DNA of 64,000 nt from Caballeronia pedi. Its GTDB lineage: Bacteria > Pseudomonadota > Gammaproteobacteria > Burkholderiales > Burkholderiaceae. Shown here piece by piece: positions 62,981 to 64,000 of this stretch. The position numbers and the translations under genes were made by a program. The DNA is taken from the NCBI RefSeq assembly GCF_001544915.2, contig NZ_FCOE02000003.1:62001-126000 (forward strand), written 5' to 3'. Numbering within the stretch: position 1 is the first letter of the stretch; every line of letters begins with the position of its first letter. Under the pieces are notes generated by a model. It saw nothing but the letters and a program-made list of their open reading frames with translations, did no database searches and was not told the origin of the DNA.

Positions 62981-64000
62981 TTAGGTGATCAATTCGAGGT
63001 GGCGCGCCCCGTCTGGCACCGCGTCGGCGACGAGCCGGCGATCAAAGGTCGCGAGCGTGCCGCCATGCGCGCGTGCGAGCGCGAGTATAGTGTCCGAGGA
63101 TCGCATGTGATCGGGCAGGGCGTCTGCGTTGACGTCGCTGGCCTGTGCGGCCCGATCGGTTGCGTGCTTGGATATCGATGTCACGGTTGCGTGCGACGAC
63201 ATTTGTACAATGACTTGTTCAACATCGGCTTGCGTAATCTCGCGCTGCTTCTTCGTGCCAGGCACGCGCTCATGCGTTTTGGCCCCTGGCCTCGGAAGCG
63301 GCCGATGCGCGTCAAATTCGCTGCGTGGCGGCTTGGCAAAGTGCGCGTTGTAAGTGGCCATGAAGCTGGGCGCATAGGCGTTGGCTTGTTCGACGGTGCT
63401 GATGCCGCGCAGGCGCAACTCCTTGACCAACCGGTCCTGCAAGGTCAGGTGTGCACGCTCCACACGCCCCATGGCCGAGCTCGAATTGGCGCAGAACGTA
63501 TCGATGTTCAGCTCAAACATCGCGCGACCGAATTGCGTGGTGCTATGACCCGTCTTGCCCGCAGTCGCGCTGCGAAATACCGTGGCCTTGTCGCTGTAGA
63601 ACGCGCCGGGCTTGCCGTAGCGCTCGACGTAGGCATGCGTGGCTTCGAAATAGCTGAAGGTTGATTCGGTCGCCGTGAAGTGCAGCATCATCAACTGGCT
63701 GGTGGCGTCGTCCACGTACACCAGCAGCGTGCATTGCGACGCGCGCGCCTCGAACCAGCGATGCTCGCAGCCGTCGATCTGGATCAACTCGCCCCGGCAC
63801 GAACGGCGCGCGCGCGGCTGATAAACCTTGGGCGGACGCTGCCGGCGCGGAACCCACAAACTCGCGTCGATCATCAGATGGCGCACGGTTTCCTTCGCCA
63901 GCCGGATGCCGTGGCATTCGCGCAGCTTCTCGCACGCCAGCGTCGGACGAAAATCGGCATAGCGCTCGCGAATGATCGCCAGTGCCCGATTGGCCGTTGT
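62981..64000 (-). CDS. ISNCY-type transposase, truncated and fused in frame to a PIN-domain toxin tail (partial)
   Basis: The frame enters from beyond the window edge. From ANRALAIIRERYADFRPTLA it follows ISNCY-type (IS1202-like) transposases: IQIDGCEHRWFE (first Asp), VYVDDATSQLM, FYSDKATVF, and MGRVERAHLTLQ (Glu). Transposase similarity stops near FDAHRPL (about 63296). Then comes an unrecognised stretch, and from about 63110 SSDTILALARAHGGTLATFD and RRLVADAV, the C-terminal end of a VapC/PIN ribonuclease. The transposase C-terminus is therefore lost. The product is probably inactive, although the frame is open. Confidence 0.75.
   Translation of the reverse strand, partial: TTANRALAIIRERYADFRPTLACEKLRECHGIRLAKETVRHLMIDASLWVPRRQRPPKVYQPRARRSCRGELIQIDGCEHRWFEARASQCTLLVYVDDATSQLMMLHFTATESTFSYFEATHAYVERYGKPGAFYSDKATVFRSATAGKTGHSTTQFGRAMFELNIDTFCANSSSAMGRVERAHLTLQDRLVKELRLRGISTVEQANAYAPSFMATYNAHFAKPPRSEFDAHRPLPRPGAKTHERVPGTKKQREITQADVEQVIVQMSSHATVTSISKHATDRAAQASDVNADALPDHMRSSDTILALARAHGGTLATFDRRLVADAVPDGARHLELIT

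Noticed and set aside
63110..63293. Middle of the chimeric transposase frame as a Clp-ATPase fragment
   Set aside because: A loose likeness to the segment after the first AAA+ domain (ITxADVExVI) was noticed, but it is too short and weak to support.

Overview
This window is GC-rich, densely coded bacterial DNA. The gene families (a Burkholderia-type trimeric porin, ISNCY-type transposase, many LysR/AraC/IclR/LacI/TetR regulators and many solute-uptake operons) point to a Burkholderiaceae-like betaproteobacterium (Paraburkholderia, Caballeronia or Burkholderia), probably a secondary chromosome or megaplasmid. That assignment is inference from gene content. Almost everything here is accessory catabolism: each block is one regulator, one transporter and a few enzymes. 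I saw no rRNA, tRNA, CRISPR array or replication origin.

Layout. 1-4.5 kb: the end of a molybdo-flavoenzyme (xanthine/CO-dehydrogenase type) operon, coxG-like end, FAD subunit and 2Fe-2S subunit, translationally overlapped with an acyl-CoA synthetase, then an MFS carrier. 4.5-11.4 kb: a TetR regulator divergent from HAD hydrolase, an orphan Liv-type binding protein, class-III aminotransferase, IlvD/Edd dehydratase and SDR. 11.5-14.2 kb: DUF2000, enoyl-CoA hydratase, flavodoxin-fold reductase and AraC regulator in one overlapped operon. 14.3-18.6 kb: GH13 and GH63 glycoside hydrolases. 18.8-21.1 kb: FAD monooxygenase divergent from a LysR regulator. 21.4-23.8 kb: RlpA-like protein and an ABC-F ATPase. 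23.8-26.9 kb: an island with a 23-bp tandem repeat and a two-gene membrane/TPR operon of unknown function.

26.9-39.8 kb: a LacI-controlled block. The regulator is followed by a Tat-exported peptide-type ABC transporter, a porin, and a HyuA/HyuB/alanine-racemase-like operon. The palindrome TGAATCGATTCA occurs before each of these units, and a degenerate copy lies before lacI, so this looks like one regulon for a hydantoin-, oxoproline- or amide-like compound. 40-42.8 kb: a short LeuA without its regulatory domain, IlvE, and remnants of a TetR gene and an MFS gene. 42.8-47 kb: M20 amidohydrolase, diaminopropionate ammonia-lyase-like enzyme, Lrp regulator and a second orphan Liv-type binding protein.

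47.3-55.2 kb: a seven-gene operon for a polyamine-type ABC transporter plus a three-subunit amine/opine-type FAD oxidase, divergent from an IclR regulator with an IclR-like box between them. 55.5-62.3 kb: a ribitol-type pentitol operon (binding protein, ATPase, permease, SDR dehydrogenase, FGGY kinase) with an AraC regulator. 62.4-64 kb: a frameshifted LacI remnant and a truncated ISNCY-type transposase whose reading frame runs into the tail of a PIN-domain toxin; the transposase continues past the window edge.

The best candidates for something undescribed are the GDxN-motif membrane/TPR pair (24.3-26.4 kb), the LacI regulon (26.9-39.8 kb) and the oxidase/transporter operon (47.3-54.1 kb).
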